From Algiphilus aromaticivorans DG1253 (lineage in GTDB: Bacteria; Pseudomonadota; Gammaproteobacteria; Nevskiales; Nevskiaceae): a DNA stretch of 64,000 bases. Below are positions 36,315 to 46,578 of this stretch, one piece after another. The stretch lies in contig NZ_JPOG01000001.1 of NCBI RefSeq assembly GCF_000733765.1, positions 1,612,001-1,676,000 of the forward strand, written 5' to 3'. The position numbers and the translations under genes were made by a program. Position 1 is the first letter of the stretch; each line of letters begins with the position of its first letter. The notes under the pieces are model-generated. The model saw only the letters and a list, made by a program, of their open reading frames with translations. It ran no database searches and had not been told where the DNA came from.

Positions 36315-38114
36315 CTAGGCATCCGCAGCAGCCTCCGCGGCGGCTGTGCCTTCGGCCTCTTCGCGGAACTGCATGGCGTAGAGGCTGGCGTAGACCCCGC
36401 CGTGGGCGAGCAGCTGCTCGTGCGTGCCGACCTCCATGATGCGGCCGTCGGCCATGGCGACGATTTGATCCGCGTCACGCACGGTGGAAAGCCGATGCGC
36501 GATGACGAGTGTCGTGCGCCCCTCCATCAGCCGCGCCAGCGCGCCCTGGATGTATCGCTCGGATTCGGTGTCCAGCGCCGAGGTGGCCTCATCCAATAGT
36601 AGCAGCGGCGCGTTCTTCAGCAGCGCGCGCGCAATGGCGAGACGCTGGCGCTGGCCGCCGGAGAGCAGCACGCCGTTGCTGCCCACATGCGTTTCCAGAC
36701 CGTCGGGCAACTTCTCGATGAATTCCCACGCGTAGGCATCGCGAGCGGCCGCCTCAATGGTGACGTTGTCCGGACGCGGCTGCAGGCCGTAGGCGATATT
36801 GTCGGCAATACTGGCATTGAAGAGCCGCACCTGCTGGTCGACCATCGCGATCTGGCTGCGCAGCGCGCGGCGGTTGTAGTCGCGCAGATCCTGGCCATCG
36901 AGCAGAATGCGCCCGCCGATCGGATCGTAGAAGCGTGGCAGCAGAGACAGCAGCGTCGACTTGCCGGAGCCGGAGCGCCCAACGAAAGCCACGGTTGATC
37001 CCGACGGGATGTCGAGCTCGACTTCCTGCAGCACAAGCTCCTCGTGGCCGGGATAGCGGAAGTCCACCGACTCGAAGCGCAGCGCACCGTCGACTTGCGT
37101 CGGGTGCAGCGTGCCGTCGTCGCGCTCCGGCTCGGCTTCGAGCATGCCGAAGATTTCCTGCGACGCCGCGATGCCGCGCTGGATGCGCTCGTTGACGCGC
37201 GTCAGCTCCTTGATCGGGTTCATCAGCGACAGCATGGCACCGACGTAGGAAACAAAGGTGCCCGGCGTCAGCGACTCGATCATCCCCGGCGTGGTGGCGT
37301 AATAGACCACCGCGGCCAGCGCGAAGGAGGCAAGGAACTGGACGATGCCGGAGGACATTGCCTGCGTCGCCGCAAGCTTGATCTGCAGTTTACGATTCTG
37401 GCGATTGGCGGTCAGGAACTGGCTGCGCTCGAACTCCTCGCCGCCGTAGATCTTCATCGTGCGCTGGCCGGTGATGACCTCTTCAGCGACGTGGTTCAGA
37501 CCGCCCACCGAGCCCTGAATGCGCGTCGAGATCTTCCGGAAGCGCTTGGCAACGTAATTGATGATCAGCGCCACGAAGGGCACCACCGCCAGTGTGAAGA
37601 GCGTCAGCCGCCACTCCAGATAGAACATCAGGCCGAGCAGACCGATGACCGTCAGGCCTTCCTTGATGATCGCCGTCAACGCCGTCGTGATCGACTCAGC
37701 CACCTGCTCGACGTGATAGGTCAGCCGCGTCAGCAGCTGGCCGGAGCTGTTGTGGTCATAGAACATCACCGGCAGCGTCAGCAGGTGATTGAAGAGATCC
37801 TGGCGCAAATCCCGGATGACGCCGCGGCCGACATAGGCCATGCCGTAGAGCGCGCCGAAGTTGGAGCTGGCGCGCAGCAGGAAGAGGCCGATGATCGCCA
37901 GCGGAATCCAGGTCACATCATCGCGGTTCTTGGCGACGAAACTCTCGTCGAGCAGCGGCTGCATCATGGCGATGAAGCCGACGTTCGAGGCCGCGAACAA
38001 CGCCATCGCAATGATGGCCAGCACGAAGGGGAGCATCAGCGGCCGCAGGTATCTCAGCAGGCGGTGATAAGCCTCGCCGGCTTCGATCGGCTTGAGGATT
38101 GCGGAATACGTCAT
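36315..38114 (-). CDS. msbA: Lipid A ABC flippase MsbA
   Basis: A 599-residue half-transporter moving core-lipid A across the inner membrane. Six membrane helices fill about residues 20-320 and the ATPase follows: Walker A FVGRSGSGKSTLLSLL, signature NGVLLSGGQRQRLAIARALL, Walker B PLLLLDEATSALD and the switch His in VIAHRLSTV. The start at 38114 (MTYSAILKPIEAGEAY) gives the normal length. The longer reading frame upstream is antisense to hinT. First gene of the lipid A operon. Confidence 0.96.
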   Translation of the reverse strand: MTYSAILKPIEAGEAYHRLLRYLRPLMLPFVLAIIAMALFAASNVGFIAMMQPLLDESFVAKNRDDVTWIPLAIIGLFLLRASSNFGALYGMAYVGRGVIRDLRQDLFNHLLTLPVMFYDHNSSGQLLTRLTYHVEQVAESITTALTAIIKEGLTVIGLLGLMFYLEWRLTLFTLAVVPFVALIINYVAKRFRKISTRIQGSVGGLNHVAEEVITGQRTMKIYGGEEFERSQFLTANRQNRKLQIKLAATQAMSSGIVQFLASFALAAVVYYATTPGMIESLTPGTFVSYVGAMLSLMNPIKELTRVNERIQRGIAASQEIFGMLEAEPERDDGTLHPTQVDGALRFESVDFRYPGHEELVLQEVELDIPSGSTVAFVGRSGSGKSTLLSLLPRFYDPIGGRILLDGQDLRDYNRRALRSQIAMVDQQVRLFNASIADNIAYGLQPRPDNVTIEAAARDAYAWEFIEKLPDGLETHVGSNGVLLSGGQRQRLAIARALLKNAPLLLLDEATSALDTESERYIQGALARLMEGRTTLVIAHRLSTVRDADQIVAMADGRIMEVGTHEQLLAHGGVYASLYAMQFREEAEGTAAAEAAADA

Positions 38115-38205
38115 GGTCGGCGACGACGGGCCTGGGCGCGTTATGGTAACGCCTACGGCGCGCGACCCCGCGCGCCTCCTTTTCCGCAGCAAACCGGCAT
38201 CCCTC

Positions 38206-38556
38206 ATGTCCGAACAAGACAAGACGCTTTTCCAGAAGATCATCGACCGCGAGATCCCCGGCACGATCGTCCACGAGGACGAGCACTGCGTGGCTTTCCG
38301 CGACGTCAATCCCGGCGCGCCCACCCACATCCTGCTGGTACCGCGCAAGCCGATCCCGCGGCTGTGCGACTCCGAGCCGGCTGACCAACAGCTGCTGGGA
38401 CACATGATGCTGGTCGCCCCGAAGATTGCCGCGGACGAGGGCTTCGGCGAGGCCTTCCGCCTGGTCGTCAACAACGGCGCCGAAGCCGGCCAGAGCGTTT
38501 TCCACCTGCACCTCCACATCCTGGCCGGCCGGCCGCTGGCATGGCCGCCGGGGTGA
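38206..38556 (+). CDS. hinT: HIT-family nucleotide hydrolase HinT
   Basis: A 116-residue purine nucleoside phosphoramidase. The His triad is SVFHLHLHILAGRPLAWPPG. The front part FQKIIDREIPGTIVHEDEHC and LVPRKPI match HinT. It diverges from msbA with 91 bp between starts. A structured repeat lies just past the stop. Confidence 0.95.
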   Translation: MSEQDKTLFQKIIDREIPGTIVHEDEHCVAFRDVNPGAPTHILLVPRKPIPRLCDSEPADQQLLGHMMLVAPKIAADEGFGEAFRLVVNNGAEAGQSVFHLHLHILAGRPLAWPPG

Positions 38557-38571
38557 TCGCAGCGGGCGAGC

Positions 38572-38636
38572 GCCCGGGCCAAGGATGGCCCGGGCCGGGG
38601 CACTTAACGAGGTCCGGATGACCGAGTTTAGTGCCC
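38572..38636 (+). repeat. Structured intergenic repeat, copy 1
   Basis: Two hairpins in tandem. The first is GCCCGGGCC-AAGGAT-GGCCCGGGC (9-bp perfect stem). The second is a long stem from GGGCACTTAAC to GTTTAGTGCCC around the core GAGGTCCGGATGACCGAG, itself a GGTC/GACC hairpin. Copy 2 at 54398 has the same layout with compensating base changes. It lies 16 bp after the hinT stop. Confidence 0.75.
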
Positions 38637-38876
38637 GCGGCAGCCGATGAGGCGCACGGCCAATGTCTCTTGGCGGCTCGCGCACCGCCGAAGGGCCGGG
38701 GCACGGACTGCCGGCGCCGGGGCACTTCGATTCGCGAGCGAGGAACAGCGAGCGGCCCAACGAAGCACAGCAAACTCGGGCTAAAGCCGTCCCCCTGAAG
38801 CGCGCCTGCGGCAGGAGCCCCTACCTGCCACCAAGCAATCCGCCACAATCTGCGGCGAGTTCCTGACAACACCCCC
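38637..38876. other. GC-rich noncoding stretch between hinT and the glycosylase
   Basis: About 240 bp between the repeat and the uracil-glycosylase start. Short palindromic fragments (CCGGCGCCGG, GGCGGCTCGCGCACCGCC) recur, perhaps decayed repeat material. No gene is seen. Confidence 0.4.
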
Positions 38877-39596
38877 ATGAGCCTGACCACAATCAGCCGC
38901 GACCTCAGCGCCGCCGTCTCGAAGCTGCGCTTCAGCGACCCGGTCGCCTACATCTACAACCCGCTCGACTACGCCCGCGAGCCGCACGAAACCTACCTAG
39001 CGCGCTTCGGCACCGGGCCGCGGGAAATCCTCATGCTGGGCATGAACCCGGGGCCCTTCGGGATGGCGCAGACGGGCGTGCCCTTCGGCGATGTCGGCAT
39101 CGTGCGCGACTGGATGGGCATCGAATCCGAGGTGGGCAAGCCGGATCCGGAACACCCCAAGCGTCCCGTGCAGGGCTTCGACTGCCCACGCAGTGAGGTC
39201 AGCGGCACGCGGCTGTGGGGCTGGGCGCGCGAGCGCTTCGGCAGCCCCGAAGCCTTCTTCGCGCGTTTCTTCGTCGCCAACTACTGCCCGCTGGTCTTCA
39301 TGGAGGACAGTGGCCGCAACCGCACACCGGACAAGCTGCCGGCGGCCGAGCGCGAGGCGCTCTATGCGGTCTGCGATGACGCGCTGCGAAAGACCGCCGA
39401 GGCGCTGCAACCGCAACTGATCATCGGCATCGGTGCCTTCGCGAAGCAGCGCGCGCAGGCGGCACTAAGCGGGCTCGGCTACGAGATCGGTAGCGTCCTG
39501 CATCCCAGCCCCGCCAGTCCGGCGGCCAATCGGGGCTGGACCGAGGCCGTCGAGCGCCAGCTGCGCGATGACCTGAGCGTGGCGTTACCCGACTGA
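38877..39596 (+). CDS. SMUG1-type uracil-DNA glycosylase
   Basis: A 239-residue family-3 uracil-DNA glycosylase that removes uracil and oxidised pyrimidines from DNA. The active-site loop is ILMLGMNPGPFGMAQTGVPF, with the Asn and GMAQTG of SMUG1. The DNA-intercalation block is VLHPSPASPAANRGW. Intermediate motifs SEVSGTRLWGWA and NYCPLVFM also match SMUG1 of animals. Family 3 is sporadic in bacteria, so this may be an old transfer. A ung gene is not in the window, so redundancy is unknown. Clear start, single gene. Confidence 0.88.
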   Translation: MSLTTISRDLSAAVSKLRFSDPVAYIYNPLDYAREPHETYLARFGTGPREILMLGMNPGPFGMAQTGVPFGDVGIVRDWMGIESEVGKPDPEHPKRPVQGFDCPRSEVSGTRLWGWARERFGSPEAFFARFFVANYCPLVFMEDSGRNRTPDKLPAAEREALYAVCDDALRKTAEALQPQLIIGIGAFAKQRAQAALSGLGYEIGSVLHPSPASPAANRGWTEAVERQLRDDLSVALPD

Positions 39597-39606
39597 CATT
39601 GCGCGC

Positions 39607-40128
39607 TTAGCGAGAATCGGCGCCGCTGCCCTCGCCCTGAGAAGCGGCCTCGTTCAACCGACGGCGCAGTTCCTCGACGCGCTCGCGGTTGACGCCGAAA
39701 TCGCGATAGCCGAAGCGCGAGGCCGAGCGCACTGCGATCTCGCCGTCGTCGCGCAGCTTCAGCTCCAGATCGTCGCGAAAGCGCATCGTCGGCGTAACGA
39801 AGACGGCGTGCATGTAATCGCCCTTCGCGCTCATGCGATAGAGGCCCGGCATTTCCAGCACAGCCATTGTCAGCTGCTGCCAGGCAGTCTCCGGGTCGGC
39901 GTCCACTTGCAGCGGCTTGATGGCGTGCGGCGCCTCATCCGCGCCGCTGAAGACGCAGCTCGGCCGCGATGGACAGCGCGCAAGTTCGCCGTCCGGACCG
40001 GCCAATGTCGCCGGTGGGGTAAGCGTGGCATAGAGGCCATAGGCTGCGATAAGTACAAGCAGGCCGATGACCGGCACGGCGATACGGCACAGCATGACAC
40101 TGCCGCGCTGTCGATCAGGAAGGCTCAT
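39607..40128 (-). CDS. DUF1499 family exported protein
   Basis: A 173-residue protein. An N-terminal hydrophobic helix (IAVPVIGLLVLIAAYGLYATL) is followed by the DUF1499 domain: LARCPSRPSCVFS, ADPETAWQQLTMAV, YMHAVFVTPTMRFRDDLEL and SASRFGYRDFGVNRERVEEL. The biochemical role of the family is unknown. The start at 40128 lies inside the last codons of the M23 peptidase gene (14-bp overlap), so the two are likely cotranscribed. Confidence 0.88.
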   Translation of the reverse strand: MSLPDRQRGSVMLCRIAVPVIGLLVLIAAYGLYATLTPPATLAGPDGELARCPSRPSCVFSGADEAPHAIKPLQVDADPETAWQQLTMAVLEMPGLYRMSAKGDYMHAVFVTPTMRFRDDLELKLRDDGEIAVRSASRFGYRDFGVNRERVEELRRRLNEAASQGEGSGADSR

Positions 40129-41014
40129 GCGCTGCGGTCTCCTCGGTGGCCGGCTGATCCTCGGGCAGCAGCAGCGCCGGGTCCAGCCGCTTGTCGAACC
40201 AGTTGTAGCGGAAGCAGAGGTGCGCGCCGGTAACGCGCCCGGTAGCACCGACAGCTCCGATGGTCTCGCCCTGCGCGACGCGATCGCCTTCGGCGACGTC
40301 GAGGCGGGACATGTGCAGGTACGTGCTGGACAAGCCGTGGCCGTGATCGATGATGACGGTGCCGCCGGTGTAGTAGAGATCCGTCTCGGCCATGCGCACG
40401 ATGCCTCCCGCAGTCGCGCGGATAGGCCGGCCTGTCGGCGCGGCGATGTCGATGCCGTAGTGCGGCTGGCGTGGCTCGCCGTTGAGAATGCGGCGGCTGC
40501 CGTAGACGCTGCTGATGGGGCCAGTCACCGGCCAGACAAAACCTTCGTGCGCCGATTCCAGACCCGAGTCGTGCGCACGCGCGGAGCGGACTCGAGCGGC
40601 CTCCTCGCCAATCCGCTGCAGCACCGATTCCGATGGCGTCACCATGCTGCTCGGCAGGCCGTCGATGCGCTGAACCTGATATTCACGCTGGTCGATAGGG
40701 AAAGCGCGTTCAGCGACCTCGCCGTCGGGCGGCTGCACACGCAAGCGCAAGCGCTCCGGGGCGTCGCGATGCAGACCTACGACAAAGCGCCCCTGCCCAT
40801 CGACGCGCAGCTCGCGCTCATCGCGCCAGACTCTGGTGCCGGAAGGCACCTGGCCGCGCAGCAGGCCGCCCTGCTCGAAGCGGCTACCCGGGAGCCAGTC
40901 GACGGCAATCCGCTCGCCGTCCGAGACATTCTCAGCGAGAGCAGGAACCGGCAAAGCGAGCAAGCACGCGGCCAGCGGCAGGAGCAATGCGGCGAAGGAT
41001 GAAGTTTTCGACAT
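40115..41014 (-). CDS. Periplasmic M23-family metallopeptidase
   Basis: A 299-residue protein. The signal peptide (to about residue 27, LALPVPALA) comes first, then a beta-rich region, and a C-terminal LytM/M23 domain cutting peptidoglycan cross-links. Zn ligands are in QPHYGIDIAAPTG and the late HGHGLSSTYLHMS. The usual HxH of the last motif is HLC here (TGAHLCFRYNW), a substitution I believe recurs in one M23 subgroup. So activity is likely but not certain. The start at 41014 is preferred to one ten codons upstream. Confidence 0.9.
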   Translation of the reverse strand: MSKTSSFAALLLPLAACLLALPVPALAENVSDGERIAVDWLPGSRFEQGGLLRGQVPSGTRVWRDERELRVDGQGRFVVGLHRDAPERLRLRVQPPDGEVAERAFPIDQREYQVQRIDGLPSSMVTPSESVLQRIGEEAARVRSARAHDSGLESAHEGFVWPVTGPISSVYGSRRILNGEPRQPHYGIDIAAPTGRPIRATAGGIVRMAETDLYYTGGTVIIDHGHGLSSTYLHMSRLDVAEGDRVAQGETIGAVGATGRVTGAHLCFRYNWFDKRLDPALLLPEDQPATEETAAHEPS

Positions 41015-41040
41015 GGGCCCAATGATGCCCGCGCAGGGAC

Positions 41041-42108
41041 TCACTGCGAAGCCCGCACCCGCAACACGCTGCCCCCCTGCACGAGCAGGACGAAGATTGC
41101 CGCCGCAGCGCCGATCTGCCAGATGGCCGCCGTCGAGAACAATTGCCCGCGTGCCAGCAGCACCAGCACGCTCAGATAGCCTGCGAGCAGCAGCAGCATC
41201 ATGGCGCCGTCGGCGCGGCTGATACGCAAGCCGATGAAGAAGATCGGCACGCAGAGCAGCGACACCGCAACCATAACCGGAAAATCCAGCGCGATGGCCT
41301 GCGCCGAGATCAACAGGCCGCCGGGGGCGATGAGCGCAGTCAGGCCCAGTACTGACAGGATGTTGAAGAGATTGGAGCCGACGATATTGCCCACCGCAAT
41401 GTCGCGTTCACCCTTGATAGCGGCCATCAGCGAGGTCGCAAGCTCCGGCAGAGAGGTACCCAGCGAGACGATCGTCAGGCCGATGACCAGCTCGGAGACG
41501 CCGAGCAGCCGTGCCAGCTCGACGGAACCGGTAACCAGAAAGTCGGCGGCCAGCACCAAGCCGCCTATACCCGCGACAACGCTGAGCAGGTCGATCCACA
41601 GCGCGCGCGGCTTCTTCTGCGCGGCTTCCTGCGCTTCCGGATCGAGCTCGGCGCGGCCCTTGCGTACAGCCATCACCAGCCAGCCGAGGTAAGCCGCCAG
41701 AATCGCGGTCAATAACAGGCCATCCGGTGTACTGATGCGGCCGTCGACAGCCATCAACCAGGCCAGCGCCGCCACGCCAATCATCAGCGGCAGATCGCGC
41801 TTGAGCACATCCGCGTGCACGGCCAGCGGCAGGATCACCGCCGACAGCCCCAGGATCAGCAGGATATTGAATATGTTGCTGCCGACGATATTGCCGACGG
41901 CGATGTCCGCCGAACCGCTGAAACCCGCGCGCAGCGACACAGCCAGCTCCGGCGCGCTGGTGCCGAAGGCCACCATGGTCAGACCGATGATGATGGCCGA
42001 GATACCTATCCGCTGACCCAGGCGGGCGGCACCTTCCACCAACCAGTGCGCAGCGACAACGAGGCCTACGAGCCCACCGCCGATCATCAGGAAGATGGAC
42101 AGCGTCAT
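41041..42108 (-). CDS. Calcium/sodium antiporter, YrbG/CaxA type
   Basis: A 355-residue inner-membrane exchanger of the CaCA superfamily, with ten predicted helices and two inverted alpha-repeats. Repeat 1 has [14 protein letters not shown] and [16 protein letters not shown]. Repeat 2 has [14 protein letters not shown] and [16 protein letters not shown]. These Glu-containing motifs bind the ion. The start at 42108 overlaps the thrS stop by four bases (ATGA), giving translational coupling to a tRNA synthetase. Confidence 0.93.
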   Translation of the reverse strand: MTLSIFLMIGGGLVGLVVAAHWLVEGAARLGQRIGISAIIIGLTMVAFGTSAPELAVSLRAGFSGSADIAVGNIVGSNIFNILLILGLSAVILPLAVHADVLKRDLPLMIGVAALAWLMAVDGRISTPDGLLLTAILAAYLGWLVMAVRKGRAELDPEAQEAAQKKPRALWIDLLSVVAGIGGLVLAADFLVTGSVELARLLGVSELVIGLTIVSLGTSLPELATSLMAAIKGERDIAVGNIVGSNLFNILSVLGLTALIAPGGLLISAQAIALDFPVMVAVSLLCVPIFFIGLRISRADGAMMLLLLAGYLSVLVLLARGQLFSTAAIWQIGAAAAIFVLLVQGGSVLRVRASQ

Positions 42109-44030
42109 ACGCCGGGCGGCCTCGATTCCTTTAGCAGCTGGTTGACGGCATCGTCGGCGGAAAGCGTTTCCTGCTCCTTGCTGCCGAGGCGACGCAGCGC
42201 CACCGTGCCCTCCTCGGCCTCGCGTCTGCCCACGACGGCGATGATCGGTACCTTGGCCAGCGAGGCTTCGCGCACCTTGAGGTTGATCTTCTCGTTGCGC
42301 AGGTCGGTTTCGGCGCGCACGCCGGCGCGCAACATTCGCGCGCAAAGCTCGCGGGCGTAGTCGTCAGCATCCGAGACGATGGTGGCCACCTGCACCTGCA
42401 CCGGCGACAGCCACAGCGGCAGGTTGCCGGCGTGGTGCTCGATGAGGATGCCGAAGAAGCGCTCCAGCGAGCCGAACATGGCGCGGTGGATCATGATCGG
42501 CGTGTGCTTGGCGCTGTCCTCGCCGACGTACTCGGCGTCGAGCCGGCCGGGAAGATTGAAATCCAGCTGCAGCGTGCCGCACTGCCAGTCGCGCCCGATG
42601 GCGTCTCTGAGCACGAACTCCAGCTTCGGGCCGTAGAAGGCGCCCTCGCCCTCGAAGACGCTGTACTTCAGCCCAAGATCATCCAGCGCGCGCGCCAATG
42701 CCAACTCGGCCTGGTCCCACAGCTCGTCAGCGCCGATGCGCTTTTCGGGCCGGGTGGAGAGCTTGATGACGATGTCCTCGAAGCCGAAATCCTTGTAGAT
42801 ATCAAGGGTCAGGCGCGTGATATTGATGCACTCTTGATGCATCTGATCGCGTGTACAGAAGACGTGGGCGTCGTCCTGCGTAAAGCTGCGCACGCGCAGC
42901 AGGCCGTGCAGCGCGCCGCTGGGCTCGAAGCGGTGCACCTTGCCGAACTCGGCGATGCGGAAGGGCAACTCGCGGTAGGAGCGCAGACCCTGATTGAACA
43001 CAGCGACATGGCCGGGGCAGTTCATCGGCTTGAGCGCAAGGATGCGGTCCTCGTCGCGCTCGCTCGTGAACATGTTCTCGCCGTAGTTCTCCCAGTGACC
43101 GGAGCGCTTCCACAGCTCCAGGTCCATCATGTCGGGCGTGTTGACCTCGTGATAGCCGGCGGCCTGCTGCTGGCGCCGCATGTAGTCGATCAGGCTCTGG
43201 AAGACCGTCCAGCCCTTGGCGTGCCAGAAGACCGAGCCGGGCGCCTCTTCCTGGAAGTGAAAGAGATCGAGCTGGCGGCCGAGCTTGCGGTGGTCGCGCT
43301 TGGCGGCCTCCTCCAGCATCTGCAGATGCGCCTTCAGCTGCTTTTCGTCGGCGAAGGCCAGGCCGTAGATGCGCTGTAGCTGGGCGTTGTTCTTGTCGCC
43401 ACGCCAGTAGGCCCCCGACAGCTTGTGCAGCTTAAACGCCGTGCCCAAGCGTCCCGTCGAGGGCAGATGCGGGCCGACGCAGAGGTCGCCCCAGTCCTCG
43501 CCCTGGGTATAGACGGTGATCTCGGCGTTCGGGTCGATACCCTCGGCGATCCATTCCGCCTTGTAGGTCTCGCCGATATTCTTGAAATGCTCGATGGCCG
43601 CGTCGCGATCCCAGACCTGGCGCTGGATGGGCAGATCGCGCTGCACGATCTCCTTCATGCGCTGCTCGATGGCCGCCAGATCGTCCTCGCTGAAGGGCTC
43701 CTCGCGAACGAAGTCGTAATAGAAGCCGGTGTCCGTCGTCGGGCCGAAGGTGATCTGCGTGCCGGGATACAGCTCCTGAACGGCCTGCGCCATGACGTGG
43801 GCGGCGTCGTGGCGCAGCACTTCCAGCCCATCCGGCTGATCGCGCGTGACGATCTCGATCTGGGCGTCGTGCTCGATGGGGCGCGTCAGGTCGCGCAGCT
43901 CGCCGTCGATCTTGACGCCCACGGCCTTCTTCGCGAGGCCGGGACTGATCTGCTGGGCGATATCGAGGCCGGTGGGCGGCTGCTCGAAGGACTCGGTGCG
44001 CCCGTCGGGGAAGGTGATGGCAATGCTCAT
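42105..44030 (-). CDS. thrS: Threonyl-tRNA synthetase
   Basis: A 641-residue class II synthetase. The N-terminal TGS domain ([18 protein letters not shown]) leads into the editing domain with [17 protein letters not shown]. The catalytic core has motif 2 near [20 protein letters not shown] and Zn ligands including the Cys in [11 protein letters not shown]. The anticodon-binding domain is C-terminal. The start at 44030 overlaps the gltX stop by four bases. It lacks the usual downstream infC-rpmI-rplT, and the antiporter takes that place. Confidence 0.97.
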   Translation of the reverse strand: MSIAITFPDGRTESFEQPPTGLDIAQQISPGLAKKAVGVKIDGELRDLTRPIEHDAQIEIVTRDQPDGLEVLRHDAAHVMAQAVQELYPGTQITFGPTTDTGFYYDFVREEPFSEDDLAAIEQRMKEIVQRDLPIQRQVWDRDAAIEHFKNIGETYKAEWIAEGIDPNAEITVYTQGEDWGDLCVGPHLPSTGRLGTAFKLHKLSGAYWRGDKNNAQLQRIYGLAFADEKQLKAHLQMLEEAAKRDHRKLGRQLDLFHFQEEAPGSVFWHAKGWTVFQSLIDYMRRQQQAAGYHEVNTPDMMDLELWKRSGHWENYGENMFTSERDEDRILALKPMNCPGHVAVFNQGLRSYRELPFRIAEFGKVHRFEPSGALHGLLRVRSFTQDDAHVFCTRDQMHQECINITRLTLDIYKDFGFEDIVIKLSTRPEKRIGADELWDQAELALARALDDLGLKYSVFEGEGAFYGPKLEFVLRDAIGRDWQCGTLQLDFNLPGRLDAEYVGEDSAKHTPIMIHRAMFGSLERFFGILIEHHAGNLPLWLSPVQVQVATIVSDADDYARELCARMLRAGVRAETDLRNEKINLKVREASLAKVPIIAVVGRREAEEGTVALRRLGSKEQETLSADDAVNQLLKESRPPGV

Positions 44031-45460
44031 GAGCTGGCGGCTGCGTCGGCGTTGGCGGAAAGCCAGACGATGGCGGCGTCGATGCGTGCGAGCACATCCT
44101 CGCGCGTCATCAGCGCCAGCGTCTGATCGATGGGGGGAGTCACGGCAGCACCGGACAGCGCCACGCGCAGCGGCTGAGCGACCTTGCCGAGGCCAAGCTC
44201 GTTCGCGCCCGCGACCTCGTGCACGACCGCATGCAGCGCCTCTGCCTGCCAGTCGGCCTCGGCCAGCCGACCGCGCAGCGCCTGCAGCACCTCCGGTGCC
44301 GGCTCCTTGAAATGCTTCTTGGCGTCCTTCTCGGCGTATTCCTGCGGGGCGCTGAAGAAGAAGACCGACTTCTCGGCCATCTCCGCCATGCTGCGGCAGC
44401 GCTCGCGCTGGGCATCGACGATGGCGGGCAGACGCGCGTCGCTCTCGGCGTCGATGCCGAGGCGCTGCAGGTGCCAGACCAGCTCGGGCACCAGGATGTC
44501 GTGCGGCGCCTGCTTCAGATACTGGTGGTTCACCCACCAGGCCTTCTCCATGTCGAAGCGCGCCGGGCTGGAGGAGATGTGCTCCAGATTGAAGTGCTGA
44601 ATCATCTCCTCGCGCGAGAAGACCTCCTGGTCGCCATGACTCCAGCCCAGGCGCACCAGATAGTTCAGCAGGCCGTCGGGCAAAAAACCCATGGCGCGGT
44701 ACTCGGTGACGCTGACCGCGCCGTGGCGCTTGGAGAGCTTCACCCCGTCGGGGCCGAGAATCATCGGCACATGCGCGTAGACCGGCGGCTCGACACCCAG
44801 CGCCTTGAGGATATTGACCTGACGCGGCGTGTTGGCGACGTGATCGTTGCCGCGGATGACGTGGGTGATGCCCATGTCCATGTCGTCGACAACCACGCAG
44901 AGGTTGTAGGTCGGACTGCCGTCGGCGCGCGCGATGATCAGGTCATCGAACTCGGCATTGTCGAAGCGCGTCACGCCCTTGATCTCGTCGCTGACCACGA
45001 CCTCGCCCTCCAGTGGATTGGCGAAGCGGATCACCGGGTCGACGCCGGCCGGCGGCTCGGGCAGCTCCTTGCCCGGCATCGGCCGCCAGCGGCCGTCGTA
45101 GCGCGGCTTTTCCTTGCGCGCGCGCTGCGCCTCGCGCATGGCGTCCAGCTCCTCCTTGGAGGCATAGCAGCGGTAGGCCAGCCCCTCGGCCAGCAGATGG
45201 TCGATGACCTCGCGATAGCGCTCGCTGCGCGCGGACTGGTAGACGGGCGCCTCGTCAGCGTCCAGCCCCAGCCAGCTCAGGCCATCGAGAATGGCCTGCA
45301 CGGCCTCGTCGGTGGAGCGTTCGCGATCGGTATCCTCGATGCGCAGCACGTAGCGGCCATCGCGACCGCGCGCGAACAGCCAGGAAAACAGCGCCGTACG
45401 CACACCGCCGATATGCAGGAAACCGGTCGGGCTCGGGGCGAAGCGGGTGGTCACGGACAT
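44027..45460 (-). CDS. gltX: Glutamyl-tRNA synthetase
   Basis: A 477-residue class I synthetase. HIGH-type block [25 protein letters not shown]-type block [13 protein letters not shown], and [10 protein letters not shown] are all intact, with a full C-terminal anticodon-binding region, unlike GluQ at 32789. Whether it is discriminating for tRNA-Glu cannot be read from sequence. It leads the gltX-thrS-antiporter set, each pair overlapping by four bases. Confidence 0.97.
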   Translation of the reverse strand: MSVTTRFAPSPTGFLHIGGVRTALFSWLFARGRDGRYVLRIEDTDRERSTDEAVQAILDGLSWLGLDADEAPVYQSARSERYREVIDHLLAEGLAYRCYASKEELDAMREAQRARKEKPRYDGRWRPMPGKELPEPPAGVDPVIRFANPLEGEVVVSDEIKGVTRFDNAEFDDLIIARADGSPTYNLCVVVDDMDMGITHVIRGNDHVANTPRQVNILKALGVEPPVYAHVPMILGPDGVKLSKRHGAVSVTEYRAMGFLPDGLLNYLVRLGWSHGDQEVFSREEMIQHFNLEHISSSPARFDMEKAWWVNHQYLKQAPHDILVPELVWHLQRLGIDAESDARLPAIVDAQRERCRSMAEMAEKSVFFFSAPQEYAEKDAKKHFKEPAPEVLQALRGRLAEADWQAEALHAVVHEVAGANELGLGKVAQPLRVALSGAAVTPPIDQTLALMTREDVLARIDAAIVWLSANADAAASS

Positions 45461-45548
45461 GGCTGAGGAGGCGCGCTTGCGGCAGGAATGCGGCGCGCAA
45501 TCTTAAACTATGGCAGCGGCCGCCACCGACGGCGCCGCCTGGAGCGAG

Positions 45549-46421
45549 ATGGCCTGTCTCTTCGTGAATCGCCTGTGCATCGCCGACGTCGCTCTCCTCG
45601 ACGGCGCGCGCGGTCTGGTGGGCGAATCCTGGATCGTCGACGTGGAGCTGGAGGGCGAGCTGGACGACCAGTCCATGGTGCTCGACTTCGGTCAGGTCAA
45701 GCGCCGCATCAAGCAGGCCATCGACGACAGCATCGATCACACCCTGCTGGTACCCATGCAGGCCGACGCGCTGCAGTTCCAGAGCCGCGATGGCGGCACG
45801 CAGCTGCTCTTCCCAAGCGCCATGGGCGCGGTCGAGCACGTCGGCCCGCCCTGCGCGATCTCCGGCATTGACGCCGAGGAGATCACTCCCGAGACCGTCG
45901 CCAAGCGCTTGCAGGAACTTCTGCAGCCCTTGATGCCACCTTCAGTGACACGGCTGGGTATCCATATACGCAACGAGGTCATCGACGGGGCCTACTACCA
46001 CTACTGCCACGGGCTGCGGAAGCACGACGGCGCCTGCCAGCGCATCGCCCACGGCCACCGTTCGCGCATCGAGATCCACGCCGACGGCAAGCGACGAAGC
46101 GACCTGGAATCCGAAATCGCGCTGGCCTGGACGGACATCTATCTGGGCGTGGCCGAGGATATCGCCGCCCGTGCCAACGGACGCATCCGCTTCGCCTACG
46201 ACGCGCCCGAAGGCCACTTTGAACTTGCCCTGCCCGAGCACTGCGTCGACATGCTGACGACCGACAGTACCGTCGAATGTATCGCTGCCGAGCTCTACCG
46301 GCGCCTGCACGCCCGCGACAACATCCCGCCCGAGGCCGTACTAGAGGTGCGCGCCTTCGAGGGTGTGGACAAGGGCGCTATCGCCGGTGGCGAGAGAGCC
46401 GAAGTTTCACCTAAATCATAG
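45549..46421 (+). CDS. 6-carboxytetrahydropterin synthase-like (PTPS family), two-domain
   Basis: A 290-residue protein of two PTPS/QueD-like halves. The first half has VLDFGQVKRRIKQAIDDSIDH but lacks the usual metal His residues at its start. The second has YCHGLRKHDGACQRIAHGHR, which holds the Cys and HGH pattern of the PTPS active site. So catalysis, if any, probably resides in the second half. The start at 45549 is chosen for GGAG four bases upstream; an ATG at 45510 is possible. PTPS proteins act in queuosine or pterin pathways. Here the substrate is not known. Confidence 0.75.
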   Translation: MACLFVNRLCIADVALLDGARGLVGESWIVDVELEGELDDQSMVLDFGQVKRRIKQAIDDSIDHTLLVPMQADALQFQSRDGGTQLLFPSAMGAVEHVGPPCAISGIDAEEITPETVAKRLQELLQPLMPPSVTRLGIHIRNEVIDGAYYHYCHGLRKHDGACQRIAHGHRSRIEIHADGKRRSDLESEIALAWTDIYLGVAEDIAARANGRIRFAYDAPEGHFELALPEHCVDMLTTDSTVECIAAELYRRLHARDNIPPEAVLEVRAFEGVDKGAIAGGERAEVSPKS

Positions 46422-46578
46422 AAAGCAATATTTAGTCGTTGTTTTTCAGGAAACAATTAGCCATTCCTGAATAACTGAGGCCTTCTAAAGCAGGTCGGGC
46501 TGAAGGCGGCTTACAGACGATCGCTCCGTGGAATCTGTTGGTTCTCGGAAGCGATCAGGCGCTAGGCGCCACAGCCGA

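Noticed and set aside
46445-46475. TCAGGAA...TTCCTGA hairpin after the PTPS gene as a terminator
   Set aside because: No T tract follows on either strand.
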